DNA of 64,000 nt from Siculibacillus lacustris (lineage in GTDB: Bacteria; Pseudomonadota; Alphaproteobacteria; Rhizobiales; Ancalomicrobiaceae). Positions 53,184 to 62,065 of the stretch are shown piece after piece. Both the position numbers and the translations under genes were made by a program. The number at the start of each line of letters is the position of its first letter. Position 1 is the stretch's first letter. The notes beneath the pieces are model-generated. The model did not search any database, was not told the DNA's origin, and saw only the letters and a program-made list of their open reading frames with translations. The stretch spans positions 1-64,000 of the forward strand of contig NZ_SJFN01000016.1 in assembly GCF_004328075.1 (NCBI RefSeq). Reading direction: 5' to 3'.

Positions 53184-53540
53184 ATGGGAAGACTGACCAC
53201 GCACGTCCTCGACACGTCGACCGGCCGCCCGGCGGCGGACGTGGAGGTTCGACTGTGGTCGATCGCCCCGACCGGCGAGCGGCGGCATCTCGCGACCCGC
53301 CACACCAATGCCGACGGCCGCATCGACGGCGCCCTGCTGGAGGGCGACGCCCTGGTCGCCGGCACCTACGAACTGGTCTTCGCCGCCGGCGCCTATTTCT
53401 TCCTGAACGGCGTCGATCTGCCCGATCCGGCCTTCCTCGACGAGATCCCCTTGCGCTTCGGCATCGCCGATCCGAACCTCCACTATCACGTGCCCCTGCT
53501 GGTTTCGCCCTGGGCCTATTCCACCTATCGCGGGAGCTGA
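53184..53540 (+). CDS. uraH: 5-hydroxyisourate hydrolase
   Basis: A 118-residue transthyretin-like enzyme that opens 5-hydroxyisourate to OHCU after urate oxidation. THVLDTSTGRPA at residues 5-16 holds the first catalytic His, ATRHTNADGRI the Arg and Asp of the second motif, HYHVPLLVSPWAYSTYRGS the final His and the diagnostic YRGS C-terminus. The ATG at 53184 removes an unrelated upstream extension. xdhA begins 1 nt after its stop. Its substrate is made by PuuD at the other end of the cluster. Confidence 0.96.
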   Translation: MGRLTTHVLDTSTGRPAADVEVRLWSIAPTGERRHLATRHTNADGRIDGALLEGDALVAGTYELVFAAGAYFFLNGVDLPDPAFLDEIPLRFGIADPNLHYHVPLLVSPWAYSTYRGS

Positions 53541-53541
53541 C

Positions 53542-55041
53542 ATGACGGTCCGACGCTCGATCCGCTACCTCTCGAAAGGCCGTGTGATCGAGGTCGCCGA
53601 CTTCGCCCCGACCGCCACGCTGCTCGACCATCTGCGCCTGGAGCGCCGCCTCGTCGGCACCAAGGAGGGCTGCGCCGAGGGCGACTGCGGCGCCTGCACC
53701 GTGGCGCTCGGCCGGCTGGTCGACGGCCGCCTCGTCTACGAGCCGATCAACGCCTGCATCCGCCTGCTCGGCACCGTCGACGGCTGCGAAGTGGTGACCA
53801 TCGAAGATCTCGCCGAGGGCGGGGTGCTCCATCCGCTGCAGCAGGCGATGGTCCGCCGCCATGCCTCGCAGTGCGGCTTCTGCACGCCCGGCATCGTCAT
53901 GAGCCTGTTCACCCTCTACGCCACCCCCGGCCGGCACGACCGCGACGCGGTGATCGATCGCCTGTCGGGCAACCTGTGCCGCTGCACCGGCTATCGGCCG
54001 ATCGTCGACGCGGCGCTGGAGGCCTGCGACGCCCGTCCCGACCAGCGCCCCGACGACCTCTTCGCCGCCCACGCCGCCGCCACCGCCGTGGCGCTCGCCG
54101 GGCTCACCGATGCCGCGGCGGTGTTCGTCGGCGACGAGACCCGCTTCTTCGCCGCGCCGCACCGGCTCGACACACTCGCCGACATCCTCGAGGCCTGCCC
54201 CGACGCCACCCTGGTCGCCGGCGCCACCGACGTCGGCCTGTGGATCACCAAGGCCGGACGCGATCTGCCGCGCATCGTCCATCTCGGCCGGATCGCCGGC
54301 CTCGACCGCATCGAAGAGACCGCCGAGGGCCTGTCGATCGGCGCCACCGTCAGCCTCGCCGCGGCCGCCGAACGCCTCGCCGCCTGGGATCCCGACCTCG
54401 CCCACCTGTTCCGCCGCATCGGCTCGGTCCAGGTGCGCGCCTCCGGCACGCTCGGCGGCAACATCGCCAACGGCTCGCCGATCGGCGACAGCCCGCCGGC
54501 GCTGATCGCGCTCGACGCGTCGCTCGAACTGTGGGGCGGCGGCACCTTGCGGCAGATCCCGCTCGAACGCTTCTTCCTCGCCTACGGCCGCCAGGATCGC
54601 CGGCCCGGCGAGATCGTCACTCGGGTGGTGGTGCCGCGGCTCGAGGCCCACCATGCCTTCCGCGCCTACAAGATCGCCAAGCGCCACGACCAGGACATCT
54701 CCTCGGTGATGGCCGCCCTGCGCCTGACCCTCGACGGCGACCGCATCACCGAGGCCCGCCTCGCCTTCGGCGGCATGGCCGGCACGCCGATGCGCGCCGC
54801 CGGGGCCGAGGCCGCGCTGGTCGGCGCCTCGCTCCGGTCCGCCGGCGGCTGGCGCCCGGCCCTCGACGCGTTGCGCGGCGACTTCACGCCGCTCACCGAC
54901 ATGCGGGCGTCGGCCGACTACCGCATGGAGGCCGCGGTCGGCCTGCTCGGTCGGGCGCTCGCCGAAATCGCCGGCACCCCGAGCCACAAGACCCGGGTGT
55001 TCGGCCTGCGCGAGGAGGTCGGCCATGACGCGCATGCCTGA
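53542..55041 (+). CDS. xdhA: Xanthine dehydrogenase small subunit (Fe-S/FAD)
   Basis: A 499-residue subunit. The N-terminal [2Fe-2S] domain has GCAEGDCGACTVAL near residue 45 and the second cluster domain has CGFCTPGIVMS and LCRCTGYRPI near residues 112-155. The FAD-binding domain (about 200-380) includes AGATDVGLWITK and GTLGGNIANGSPIGD; the CO-dehydrogenase flavoprotein C-terminal domain follows. Electrons flow from the molybdenum subunit through Fe-S to FAD and NAD+. The 3' end overlaps xdhB by 17 nt. Confidence 0.97.
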   Translation: MTVRRSIRYLSKGRVIEVADFAPTATLLDHLRLERRLVGTKEGCAEGDCGACTVALGRLVDGRLVYEPINACIRLLGTVDGCEVVTIEDLAEGGVLHPLQQAMVRRHASQCGFCTPGIVMSLFTLYATPGRHDRDAVIDRLSGNLCRCTGYRPIVDAALEACDARPDQRPDDLFAAHAAATAVALAGLTDAAAVFVGDETRFFAAPHRLDTLADILEACPDATLVAGATDVGLWITKAGRDLPRIVHLGRIAGLDRIEETAEGLSIGATVSLAAAAERLAAWDPDLAHLFRRIGSVQVRASGTLGGNIANGSPIGDSPPALIALDASLELWGGGTLRQIPLERFFLAYGRQDRRPGEIVTRVVVPRLEAHHAFRAYKIAKRHDQDISSVMAALRLTLDGDRITEARLAFGGMAGTPMRAAGAEAALVGASLRSAGGWRPALDALRGDFTPLTDMRASADYRMEAAVGLLGRALAEIAGTPSHKTRVFGLREEVGHDAHA

Positions 55042-57379
55042 GTTCCCCCCCGTCGCCGCGCCGCGCAGCGCCGTCGGCGCCCCGCTGCCCCACGATTCGG
55101 CGGCGCGCCACGTCGCCGGCGCCGCCGCCTACATCGACGACCTCGACGAGCCGGCCGGCACCCTCCACGTCGCCCCCGGCTGGTGCCGCGAGGTGACCCG
55201 CGGCCGCCTGCTGAAGGTCGATCTCGACGCGGTGCGCGCCCATCCCGGCGTGGTCGCGGTGCTGACCGCCGCCGACGTTCCCGCGGTCAACGACTGTTCG
55301 CCGTCGATCGGCGGCGATCCGGTGTTCGCCGAATCCGAGATCCAGTTCTGGGGTCAGGTGGTCTTCGCGGTGGTCGCCACCAGCCGGGCCAGCGCGCGCG
55401 CCGCCGCCCGCCTCGCGGTCTTCGAGGTCGAGGCGGAGAAGCCGGCGATCACCGTGTTCGACGCCCTCGATCGCGGCAGCGACGTGCTGCCGCCCTACGA
55501 ATTCCGCAAGGGCGACGCGGGCGCGGCGATCGCCGCCGCGCCGTGCCGCTTCGCCGACGGCCTGGCGATCGGCGGCCAGGAACATTTCTATCTCGAGGGC
55601 CAGATCGCCTTCGCCCATCCCCGCGAGGGCGACGAGATCCTGGTCCTGTCGTCGACCCAGCATCCGACCGAGATCCAGCACGTCGTCGCCCGCGTCCTCG
55701 GCCTGTCCGATGCGGCGATCGTCTGCGAATGCCGGCGCATGGGCGGCGGTTTCGGCGGCAAGGAATCCCAGGCGACCCAATGGGCGGTGATCGCCGCGCT
55801 GGCCGCCCGGATCACCGGCCGGTCGGTCAAACTCCGCCTCGACCGCGACGACGACATGGTGATGACCGGCAAACGCCACGACTTCCGGGTCGACTGGCGG
55901 GTCGGCACCGACGAGACCGGCCGCATCCTCGGCGTCGACGTCGATTTCCTCGCCCGCTGCGGCGCCTCCGCCGACCTCAGCCAGGGCGTGGTCGACCGCA
56001 CCATGTTCCACGCCGACAACGCCTACGACTATCCCGCCGCCCGCATCGCTACCCGGCGCCTGCTCACCGACACCGTCTCGGCCACCGCCTTCCGCGGCTT
56101 CGGCGGCCCCCAGGGCATGCTGTTCGCCGAGCGCATGATCGACGCCGTGGCGCTGCGCCTCGGCCGCGATCCCCTCGACGTGCGCAAGGCCAATTTCTAC
56201 CCGTCGGTCGACGCCGCGAATCACGGCGTCACGCCCTACGGTCAGGTGGTCGACGACTGCGTGCTGCCCGATCTGGTCGCCGCCCTCGAGCAGTCCTCGG
56301 ACTACCGCGCCCGGGTCGCGGCGATCGACGCCTTCAATGCATCGAGCCCGATCCTGCGCCGCGGCATCGCTCTGACCCCGATCAAGTTCGGCATCTCCTT
56401 CACCTTGACCCACCTCAACCAGGCCGGCGCCCTGGTCAACGTCTATTCCGACGGCTCGGTGACCGTGAACCACGGCGGCACCGAGATGGGCCAAGGGCTC
56501 TACGTCAAGGTGGCGCAGGTCGTCGCCGAGGTCTTCGCGATCCCCGTCGCCCAGGTCCGCATCACCGCCACCACGACAGGCAAGGTGCCCAACACCGCCC
56601 CGACCGCCGCCTCCTCCGGCTCCGACCTCAACGGCATGGCCGCCCAGATCGCCGCCGAGGAGATCCGCGATCGCATGGCCGTGGTGGTCGCCCACCTGCT
56701 CGGCGGCGAGCCGCGGGCGGTGACCTTCGCGGGCGGTCGCGCGCGGCTGGGCGACCGCGACCTGTCCTTCGCCGACGTCGCGCGCCAGTGCACCCTCGCC
56801 CGGGTGTCGCTGTCGGCGACCGGCTTCTATTCCACCCCCGACATCACCTGGGACCGGGCCGAGGCCCACGGCCGGCCATTCTATTACTACGCCTACGGCG
56901 CCGCCTGTTCGGAGGTGGTGATCGACACCCTGACCGGCGAGATGCGGGTGCTCCGCGTCGACATCCTCCACGACGTCGGCCGCTCGCTCAATCCGGCGAT
57001 CGATCTCGGCCAGATCGAAGGCGGCTTCGTCCAGGGCCTCGGTTGGCTGACCACCGAGGAACTGGTGTGGGATTCCCGCGGCCGCCTGCGCACCCATGCG
57101 CCGTCGACCTACAAGATCCCCACCGCCTTCGACGTGCCGGCCGACTTCCGGGTGGCGCTGTGGGAGGACGGCGGCAACCGCGTCGCCAGCGTCCACCGCT
57201 CCAAGGCGGTCGGCGAACCGCCGGTGATGCTGGCGATCTCGGTCCATTCGGCGATCCTGCGGGCGATCGCCTCGCTCGCCCCCGGGGTGGTGCCGCCGCT
57301 CGAAGCCCCCGCGACGCCCGAGGCGATCCTCGCGGCGGTGCGTGCCGTCAAGCATCCGGTCGAAGGGGCCCCGGCGTGA
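55025..57379 (+). CDS. xdhB: Xanthine dehydrogenase large subunit (molybdopterin)
   Basis: A 784-residue catalytic subunit that hydroxylates hypoxanthine and xanthine to urate. GQVVFAVVATS near residue 112, GGQEHFYLEGQ near residue 183, RMGGGFGGKESQ near residue 240, FRGFGGPQGM near residue 358 and GTEMGQGLYVKV near residue 485 are molybdopterin-binding motifs. The active-site Glu is expected in the C-terminal KAVGEPPVMLA. It overlaps both neighbours, and the ATG 17 nt inside xdhA suggests coupling. Confidence 0.97.
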   Translation: MTRMPEFPPVAAPRSAVGAPLPHDSAARHVAGAAAYIDDLDEPAGTLHVAPGWCREVTRGRLLKVDLDAVRAHPGVVAVLTAADVPAVNDCSPSIGGDPVFAESEIQFWGQVVFAVVATSRASARAAARLAVFEVEAEKPAITVFDALDRGSDVLPPYEFRKGDAGAAIAAAPCRFADGLAIGGQEHFYLEGQIAFAHPREGDEILVLSSTQHPTEIQHVVARVLGLSDAAIVCECRRMGGGFGGKESQATQWAVIAALAARITGRSVKLRLDRDDDMVMTGKRHDFRVDWRVGTDETGRILGVDVDFLARCGASADLSQGVVDRTMFHADNAYDYPAARIATRRLLTDTVSATAFRGFGGPQGMLFAERMIDAVALRLGRDPLDVRKANFYPSVDAANHGVTPYGQVVDDCVLPDLVAALEQSSDYRARVAAIDAFNASSPILRRGIALTPIKFGISFTLTHLNQAGALVNVYSDGSVTVNHGGTEMGQGLYVKVAQVVAEVFAIPVAQVRITATTTGKVPNTAPTAASSGSDLNGMAAQIAAEEIRDRMAVVVAHLLGGEPRAVTFAGGRARLGDRDLSFADVARQCTLARVSLSATGFYSTPDITWDRAEAHGRPFYYYAYGAACSEVVIDTLTGEMRVLRVDILHDVGRSLNPAIDLGQIEGGFVQGLGWLTTEELVWDSRGRLRTHAPSTYKIPTAFDVPADFRVALWEDGGNRVASVHRSKAVGEPPVMLAISVHSAILRAIASLAPGVVPPLEAPATPEAILAAVRAVKHPVEGAPA

Positions 57380-58365
57380 TCGGCGCCTGGGGCCGCCTCG
57401 CCGCCGAACTCGCTGCCTCGGGCCGCCTCGCCCGCATCGCCGTCGCCGCCGTCGCCGGCTCGGCGCCGCGCGAGGTCGGCGCGGCGATGCTGCTGCGCCC
57501 CGACGGCGGCTTCACCGGCACCATCGGCGGCGGCGCCTTCGAATGGCGCGCCCTGGCGATCGCCGGGGCGGCGCTGGCCGAAGGCCGGCCGCGGGTGATC
57601 GTCCAGGATCTGGTGCTCGGCCCCGACCTCGGCCAATGCTGCGGCGGGCGCGTCACCGTGCTGATCGAGATCTTCGACGCCGCCGCCCTCGACGAGGCTC
57701 GCGCCCTGGCCGTGACCGAAAGCCGCGGTCCCTTCCTGGCGGTGGGCCGCCGCGACGGCGACCGCATCCGCCGCGTCGCGGTCCCCGACGACGATCGTGC
57801 GGTGGGGCTCACCGGCGACGATCTGGTCGAACGCTTCGGCGATTCGCGCCGTCCGGTGCTGGTGTTCGGCGCCGGCCACGTCGGCCGCGCCCTGATTCTG
57901 GCGCTGGCGCCCTTGCCCTTCCGGGTCCGCTGGGTCGACGGCCGACCCGAGGCCTTTCCCGGCGCGGTGCCCGGCAACGCCACCCCGATCGCCGCGGCCG
58001 ACCCGGTCGCCGAGATGATCGCCGCGCCGCCCGGCAGCCTCGCGGTGATCCTCACCCACGATCACGCCCTCGATCTGGCGCTGGTCGACGCCGGCCTGCG
58101 CCGCGCCGATCTGCCCTACCTCGGCTGTATCGGGTCGCGCTCGAAGCGTGCGCGTTTTTCGAGCAGACTGCTGCAAATCGGGCATTCGTCGGAATCGATC
58201 CGGCGTATGGTCTGCCCGATCGGCGTCGCGGGAGTGGATTCCAAGGCGCCGGCGGTCATCGCCGCGTCGGTCGCCGTGGAACTGCTGATCGCCGACCGAG
58301 TGGCACGGAACACGCTAGGCGCGGCGCGCGAAGTCGTCCGCGCCGGGCGAGAGGAGTGCGTATGA
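57376..58365 (+). CDS. xdhC: Xanthine dehydrogenase accessory protein XdhC
   Basis: A 329-residue protein that binds the molybdenum cofactor, supports its sulfuration and inserts it into XdhB. The N-terminal XdhC/CoxI domain has GSAPREVGAAMLL near residue 32, GTIGGGAFEW near residue 50 and LGQCCGGRV with a Cys pair near residue 90. The C-terminal Rossmann-like domain has LVFGAGHVGRAL near residue 165, LTHDHALD near residue 225 and IGSRSKRARF near residue 255. The GTG start overlaps the xdhB stop (GTGA) and the stop overlaps the transporter ATG (ATGA), tying import and oxidation into one translational unit. Confidence 0.95.
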   Translation: MIGAWGRLAAELAASGRLARIAVAAVAGSAPREVGAAMLLRPDGGFTGTIGGGAFEWRALAIAGAALAEGRPRVIVQDLVLGPDLGQCCGGRVTVLIEIFDAAALDEARALAVTESRGPFLAVGRRDGDRIRRVAVPDDDRAVGLTGDDLVERFGDSRRPVLVFGAGHVGRALILALAPLPFRVRWVDGRPEAFPGAVPGNATPIAAADPVAEMIAAPPGSLAVILTHDHALDLALVDAGLRRADLPYLGCIGSRSKRARFSSRLLQIGHSSESIRRMVCPIGVAGVDSKAPAVIAASVAVELLIADRVARNTLGAAREVVRAGREECV

Positions 58366-59981
58366 ACGTGAGCCAGCCGTCGCCGCAGGGCACCGGAGAG
58401 ACCGGCGCGACGAGCGAATTCCTCGTCGAGGCCCGCGGCATCGTCAAACGCTTCGGCGACTTCACCGCCAACGACCATGTCGATCTGGCGATTCGCCCCG
58501 GCGAGATCCACGCGCTGCTCGGCGAGAACGGGGCCGGCAAGTCGACCCTGGTCAAGATGATCTACGGCTCGCTGCAGCCGACCGAAGGCCGCTTCTTCTG
58601 GCACGGCGAACCGGTCACCATCGCCGACCCCGGCACCGCCCGCCGCCTCGGCATCGGCATGGTGTTCCAGCATTTCTCGCTGTTCGAGGCGCTCAGCGTC
58701 ACCGAGAACATCGCCCTGGCGCTGACCGGCGACCACGACATGAAGGCGCTCGGCGAGCGCATCGCCCGGGTGTCGCGCGACTACGGCCTGCCGCTCGAAC
58801 CGCGCGCCACCGTCGCCGATCTGTCGGTCGGCGAGCGCCAGCGCATCGAGATCGTCCGCTGTCTGCTCCAGGAGCCGCGCCTGCTGATCATGGACGAGCC
58901 GACCGCCGTCCTCACCCCTCAGGAAGCCGACCAGCTGTTCCTGACGCTCGAGCGCCTCGCCTCCGAAGGTTGCGCCGTCCTCTACATCTCGCATCGCCTG
59001 GAGGAGGTGAAGCGCCTCTGCCACGCCTCGACCATCCTGCGCCACGGCAAGGTGGTCGCCCGCGTCGACCCGAGCCTCGAGACCGCGGCGAGCCTGGCCC
59101 GCCTGATGGTCGGCGCCGAGATCCATTCGATCCGGCCGAAACAGCCGCGCACCGGCGGGCCGACCCGGCTCTACTGCGACAATCTCGACCTCGCCGCCAA
59201 CGGCCCCTTCGCGGTGGCGCTCGCCGCCGTGACCCTGGAGGTGCGGGCCGGCGAGATCCTGGCGATCGCCGGGGTCGCCGGCAACGGCCAGTCGGAACTG
59301 TTCGACGCCCTGTCGGGCGAGCGCCGCGTCGATCGCCCCGGCGCGGTGGTGATCGAAGGCACGCCCTGCGGCCATCTCGGCGTCACCGCCCGCCGGGCGC
59401 TCGGCGCCGCCTTCGTGCCCGAAGAGCGCCTCGGCCACGGCGCGGTGCCGGCCTTCCGCCTGTCGGAGAACGTCATCCTGACCCGCGACACGCTGGTCTC
59501 CGACGCCATGCGCCGCATCGCCGGCTTCCTCGACTTCCGCCGGGCCGGCAAGACCGCCGCCCGCGTCGCCCAGACCTTCGACGTGCGCAAGGGCAAGCCC
59601 GATCCGGAGGCCCGCTCGCTGTCCGGCGGCAACCTGCAGAAATTCGTGGTCGGCCGCGAGCTCGACCGCAAGCCGCTGGTGCTGGTGGTCAACCAGCCGA
59701 CCTGGGGCGTCGACGCCGGCGCCGCCGCGCTGATCCGTCAGGCGCTGGTCGATCTCGCCGGCGAAGGTGCCGGCGTCCTGATGATCAGCCAGGACCTCGA
59801 CGAGATCTTCGAGATCGCCCACCGCATCGCGGTGATCTCGCGCGGCCATCTGTCGCCCGGCTACGACGCCCATGTCATGTCGCTGGAGAAGATCGGCCTG
59901 CTGATGGGCGGTGCCCATGGCGGCCCGGCCCATGTCGACGAAGCCGTGAAACTCAGGGAGCACGACGGCCATGCGCCTTGA
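58362..59981 (+). CDS. ABC transporter ATP-binding protein, two-domain (nucleoside/nucleobase type)
   Basis: A 539-residue protein with two nucleotide-binding domains, as in RbsA-like and BMP-linked importers. The first is canonical: LLGENGAGKSTLVKM near residue 52, LSVGERQRIEI signature and LLIMDEPTAVL. The second is degenerate: GVAGNGQSELFDAL replaces Walker A, LSGGNLQKFVVG is the signature and VLVVNQPTWGVD replaces Walker B, so hydrolysis should occur mainly at one site. The gene neighbours indicate import of purine nucleosides or nucleobases. The ATG overlaps the xdhC stop. Confidence 0.92.
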   Translation: MNVSQPSPQGTGETGATSEFLVEARGIVKRFGDFTANDHVDLAIRPGEIHALLGENGAGKSTLVKMIYGSLQPTEGRFFWHGEPVTIADPGTARRLGIGMVFQHFSLFEALSVTENIALALTGDHDMKALGERIARVSRDYGLPLEPRATVADLSVGERQRIEIVRCLLQEPRLLIMDEPTAVLTPQEADQLFLTLERLASEGCAVLYISHRLEEVKRLCHASTILRHGKVVARVDPSLETAASLARLMVGAEIHSIRPKQPRTGGPTRLYCDNLDLAANGPFAVALAAVTLEVRAGEILAIAGVAGNGQSELFDALSGERRVDRPGAVVIEGTPCGHLGVTARRALGAAFVPEERLGHGAVPAFRLSENVILTRDTLVSDAMRRIAGFLDFRRAGKTAARVAQTFDVRKGKPDPEARSLSGGNLQKFVVGRELDRKPLVLVVNQPTWGVDAGAAALIRQALVDLAGEGAGVLMISQDLDEIFEIAHRIAVISRGHLSPGYDAHVMSLEKIGLLMGGAHGGPAHVDEAVKLREHDGHAP

Positions 59982-61053
59982 ACTCGAGAAGCGCCCCGAG
60001 CGCTCCAAGATCATGGCGGTGGTCTCGCCGATCGCCGCGGTGGTGGCGACCCTGCTCACCGGCGCGGTGATCTTCGCGGCGATCGGCATTCCGCCGCTCA
60101 AAGGCCTGTGGGTGTTCTTCCTCGAGCCCTTCTCGTCGCTGTGGTCGATCGAGGAATTGGTGGTCAAGGCGACGCCCCTGATCCTGATCGGCATCGGCCT
60201 GTCGATCGCCTATCGCGCCAACGTCTGGAACATCGGCGCCGAAGGCCAGCTGACCGCCGGAGCGCTGGCCGGGTCGCTGGTGCCGATCTTCGCCAATTCC
60301 TGGCAGTCGCCGCTGACCCTGGTCGCCATGCTGGCGCTCGGCGTGCTCGGCGGCATGCTGTGGGGGCTGATCCCGGCGCTGCTCAAGATCAAGAGCGGTG
60401 CCAACGAGATCCTGGTGTCCCTGATGCTGGTCTATGTCGCGCAACTGCTGCTCGACTGGCTGGTGCGCGGCCCCTGGCGCGACCCCCACGGCTACAACTT
60501 CCCCAAGTCGGTGTCCTTCGACGGCTGGCAGACCATGCCGACCATCGGCGACGGGCGCCTCAACTGGGGCATCCTGTTCGCCCTGGTCGCCGCGGTGGCG
60601 CTCGCCGTGCTGCTGCGCCGGACCATGAAGGGCTTCGAGATCCGCGTCCTCGGCGAGGCGCCGCGCGCCGGTCGCTTCGCCGGCTTCTCCTCCGACCGCA
60701 TGGTGGTCTTCGCCTTCCTGGTGTCGGGCGGCCTCGCCGGTCTCGCCGGGGTGATCGAGCTGACCAGCACCGTCGGCCAGCTCCAGCCCAACATCTCGCC
60801 CGGCTACGGCTTCACCGCGATCATCGTCGCCTTCCTCGGCCGCCTCGATCCGATCGGGGTGATCGTCGCCGCGCTGATGCTGGCGGTCAGCTATCTCGGC
60901 GGCGAGGCGGCGCAGGTCGCGCTCGGCCTCTCCGACAAGGCGGCGCGGGTGTTCCAGGGGGTGCTGCTTTTCTGGGTGCTGGCCTGCGACACCCTGATCC
61001 TCTATCGCCTGCGCTTCGTGCCGGGCCTGCCCGCCGGGGAGACCGCACGATGA
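59971..61053 (+). CDS. ABC transporter permease (BPD_transp_2 family)
   Basis: A 360-residue inner-membrane permease with about nine to ten helices. IAYRANVWNIGAEGQLTAGALAG near residue 77, SGANEILVSLMLVYVA near residue 142, GEAPRAGRFAGFSSDRM near residue 228 and GYGFTAIIVAFLGRLDPIGV near residue 275 are typical of the first permease of the guanosine/BMP-linked transporters. Its start overlaps the ATPase by 11 nt and its stop overlaps the second permease (ATGA). It forms a heterodimer with the next gene product. Confidence 0.93.
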   Translation: MRLELEKRPERSKIMAVVSPIAAVVATLLTGAVIFAAIGIPPLKGLWVFFLEPFSSLWSIEELVVKATPLILIGIGLSIAYRANVWNIGAEGQLTAGALAGSLVPIFANSWQSPLTLVAMLALGVLGGMLWGLIPALLKIKSGANEILVSLMLVYVAQLLLDWLVRGPWRDPHGYNFPKSVSFDGWQTMPTIGDGRLNWGILFALVAAVALAVLLRRTMKGFEIRVLGEAPRAGRFAGFSSDRMVVFAFLVSGGLAGLAGVIELTSTVGQLQPNISPGYGFTAIIVAFLGRLDPIGVIVAALMLAVSYLGGEAAQVALGLSDKAARVFQGVLLFWVLACDTLILYRLRFVPGLPAGETAR

Positions 61054-61982
61054 ACTTCGACCTCCATGCGCTCGAAGCGGTGTTGCTGACCATAGTCACC
61101 GCCTCGACGCCGCTGCTCCTCGCCGGCCTCGGCGAACTGGTCACCGAACGCGCCGGCGTGCTCAACCTCGGCGTCGAGGGCATGATGGTGATGGGCGCGG
61201 TGGCCGGCTTCGCGGTGGCCCTGACCACCGGCTCGCCCGAACTCGGAATCATCGCCGCGGCGCTGGCCGGAGCGGCGCTGGCCGTCCCCTTCGGCGTCCT
61301 GACCCTCAATCTGGTCGCCAACCAGGTCGCCACCGGCCTCGCCCTGACCTTGCTCGGCCTCGGTCTGTCCGGACTGATCGGCGAACGCTTCGTCGGCCAG
61401 CCCGGCGTGCGCCTGCCTCATCTGCACATCCCCGGCCTCAGCGACATCCCGTTCTTCGGACCGCTGATCTTCGGCCAGGACCTGCTCGTTTATCTGTCGC
61501 TGGCGCTCGCCGCGGTGGTCTCCCACGTGGTGTTCCGCACCCGCCTCGGTCTGGTCCTGCGCGCCGTCGGCGACAACCACGCCTCGGCCCATGCCCTCGG
61601 CTATTCGGTGATCGGCGTGCGCTGGGGGGCGGTGCTGTTCGGCGGCGCCCTGTCGGGGCTCGGCGGCGGCTATCTGTCGCTGGCCTATACGCCGCAGTGG
61701 GTCGAGAACATGACCGCCGGGCGCGGCTGGATCGCCCTGGCCCTGGTGGTGTTCTCGTCCTGGCTGCCCGGCCGTCTGGTCGCCGGCGCCTATCTCTTCG
61801 GCGCGGTGACGATTCTCGGCTTCTTTGTCCAGGGATTGGGCATCGGCGTGCCGTCGCAGCTCTTGTCGTCGCTGCCCTATGTCGTCACCATCGTGGCGCT
61901 GGTCGTCATCTCGAGGCGGCGCGGCGCGGCGCGGGCCGACACGCCCGCCTGCCTCGGCCAATCCTTCGTCCCCGATCGGTGA
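61050..61982 (+). CDS. ABC transporter permease (BPD_transp_2 family), second
   Basis: A 310-residue partner permease with eight or nine helices. TERAGVLNLGVEGMMVMGAV near residue 35, NQVATGLALTLLG near residue 91, RAVGDNHASAHALGYSV near residue 172 and LSGLGGGYLSLAYTPQWV near residue 200 match the family. It is coupled to the first permease by ATGA. The C-terminal 20 residues beyond ISRRRG are polar and not conserved-looking. Confidence 0.93.
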   Translation: MNFDLHALEAVLLTIVTASTPLLLAGLGELVTERAGVLNLGVEGMMVMGAVAGFAVALTTGSPELGIIAAALAGAALAVPFGVLTLNLVANQVATGLALTLLGLGLSGLIGERFVGQPGVRLPHLHIPGLSDIPFFGPLIFGQDLLVYLSLALAAVVSHVVFRTRLGLVLRAVGDNHASAHALGYSVIGVRWGAVLFGGALSGLGGGYLSLAYTPQWVENMTAGRGWIALALVVFSSWLPGRLVAGAYLFGAVTILGFFVQGLGIGVPSQLLSSLPYVVTIVALVVISRRRGAARADTPACLGQSFVPDR

Positions 61983-62065
61983 AGTTTCGGATGCTCGGCC
62001 GTGCGCGGTCGGACGGGCGATCCTGGTCTCGACTACCGCACTCGTTCGTAACGGAGGAAGTCCCC

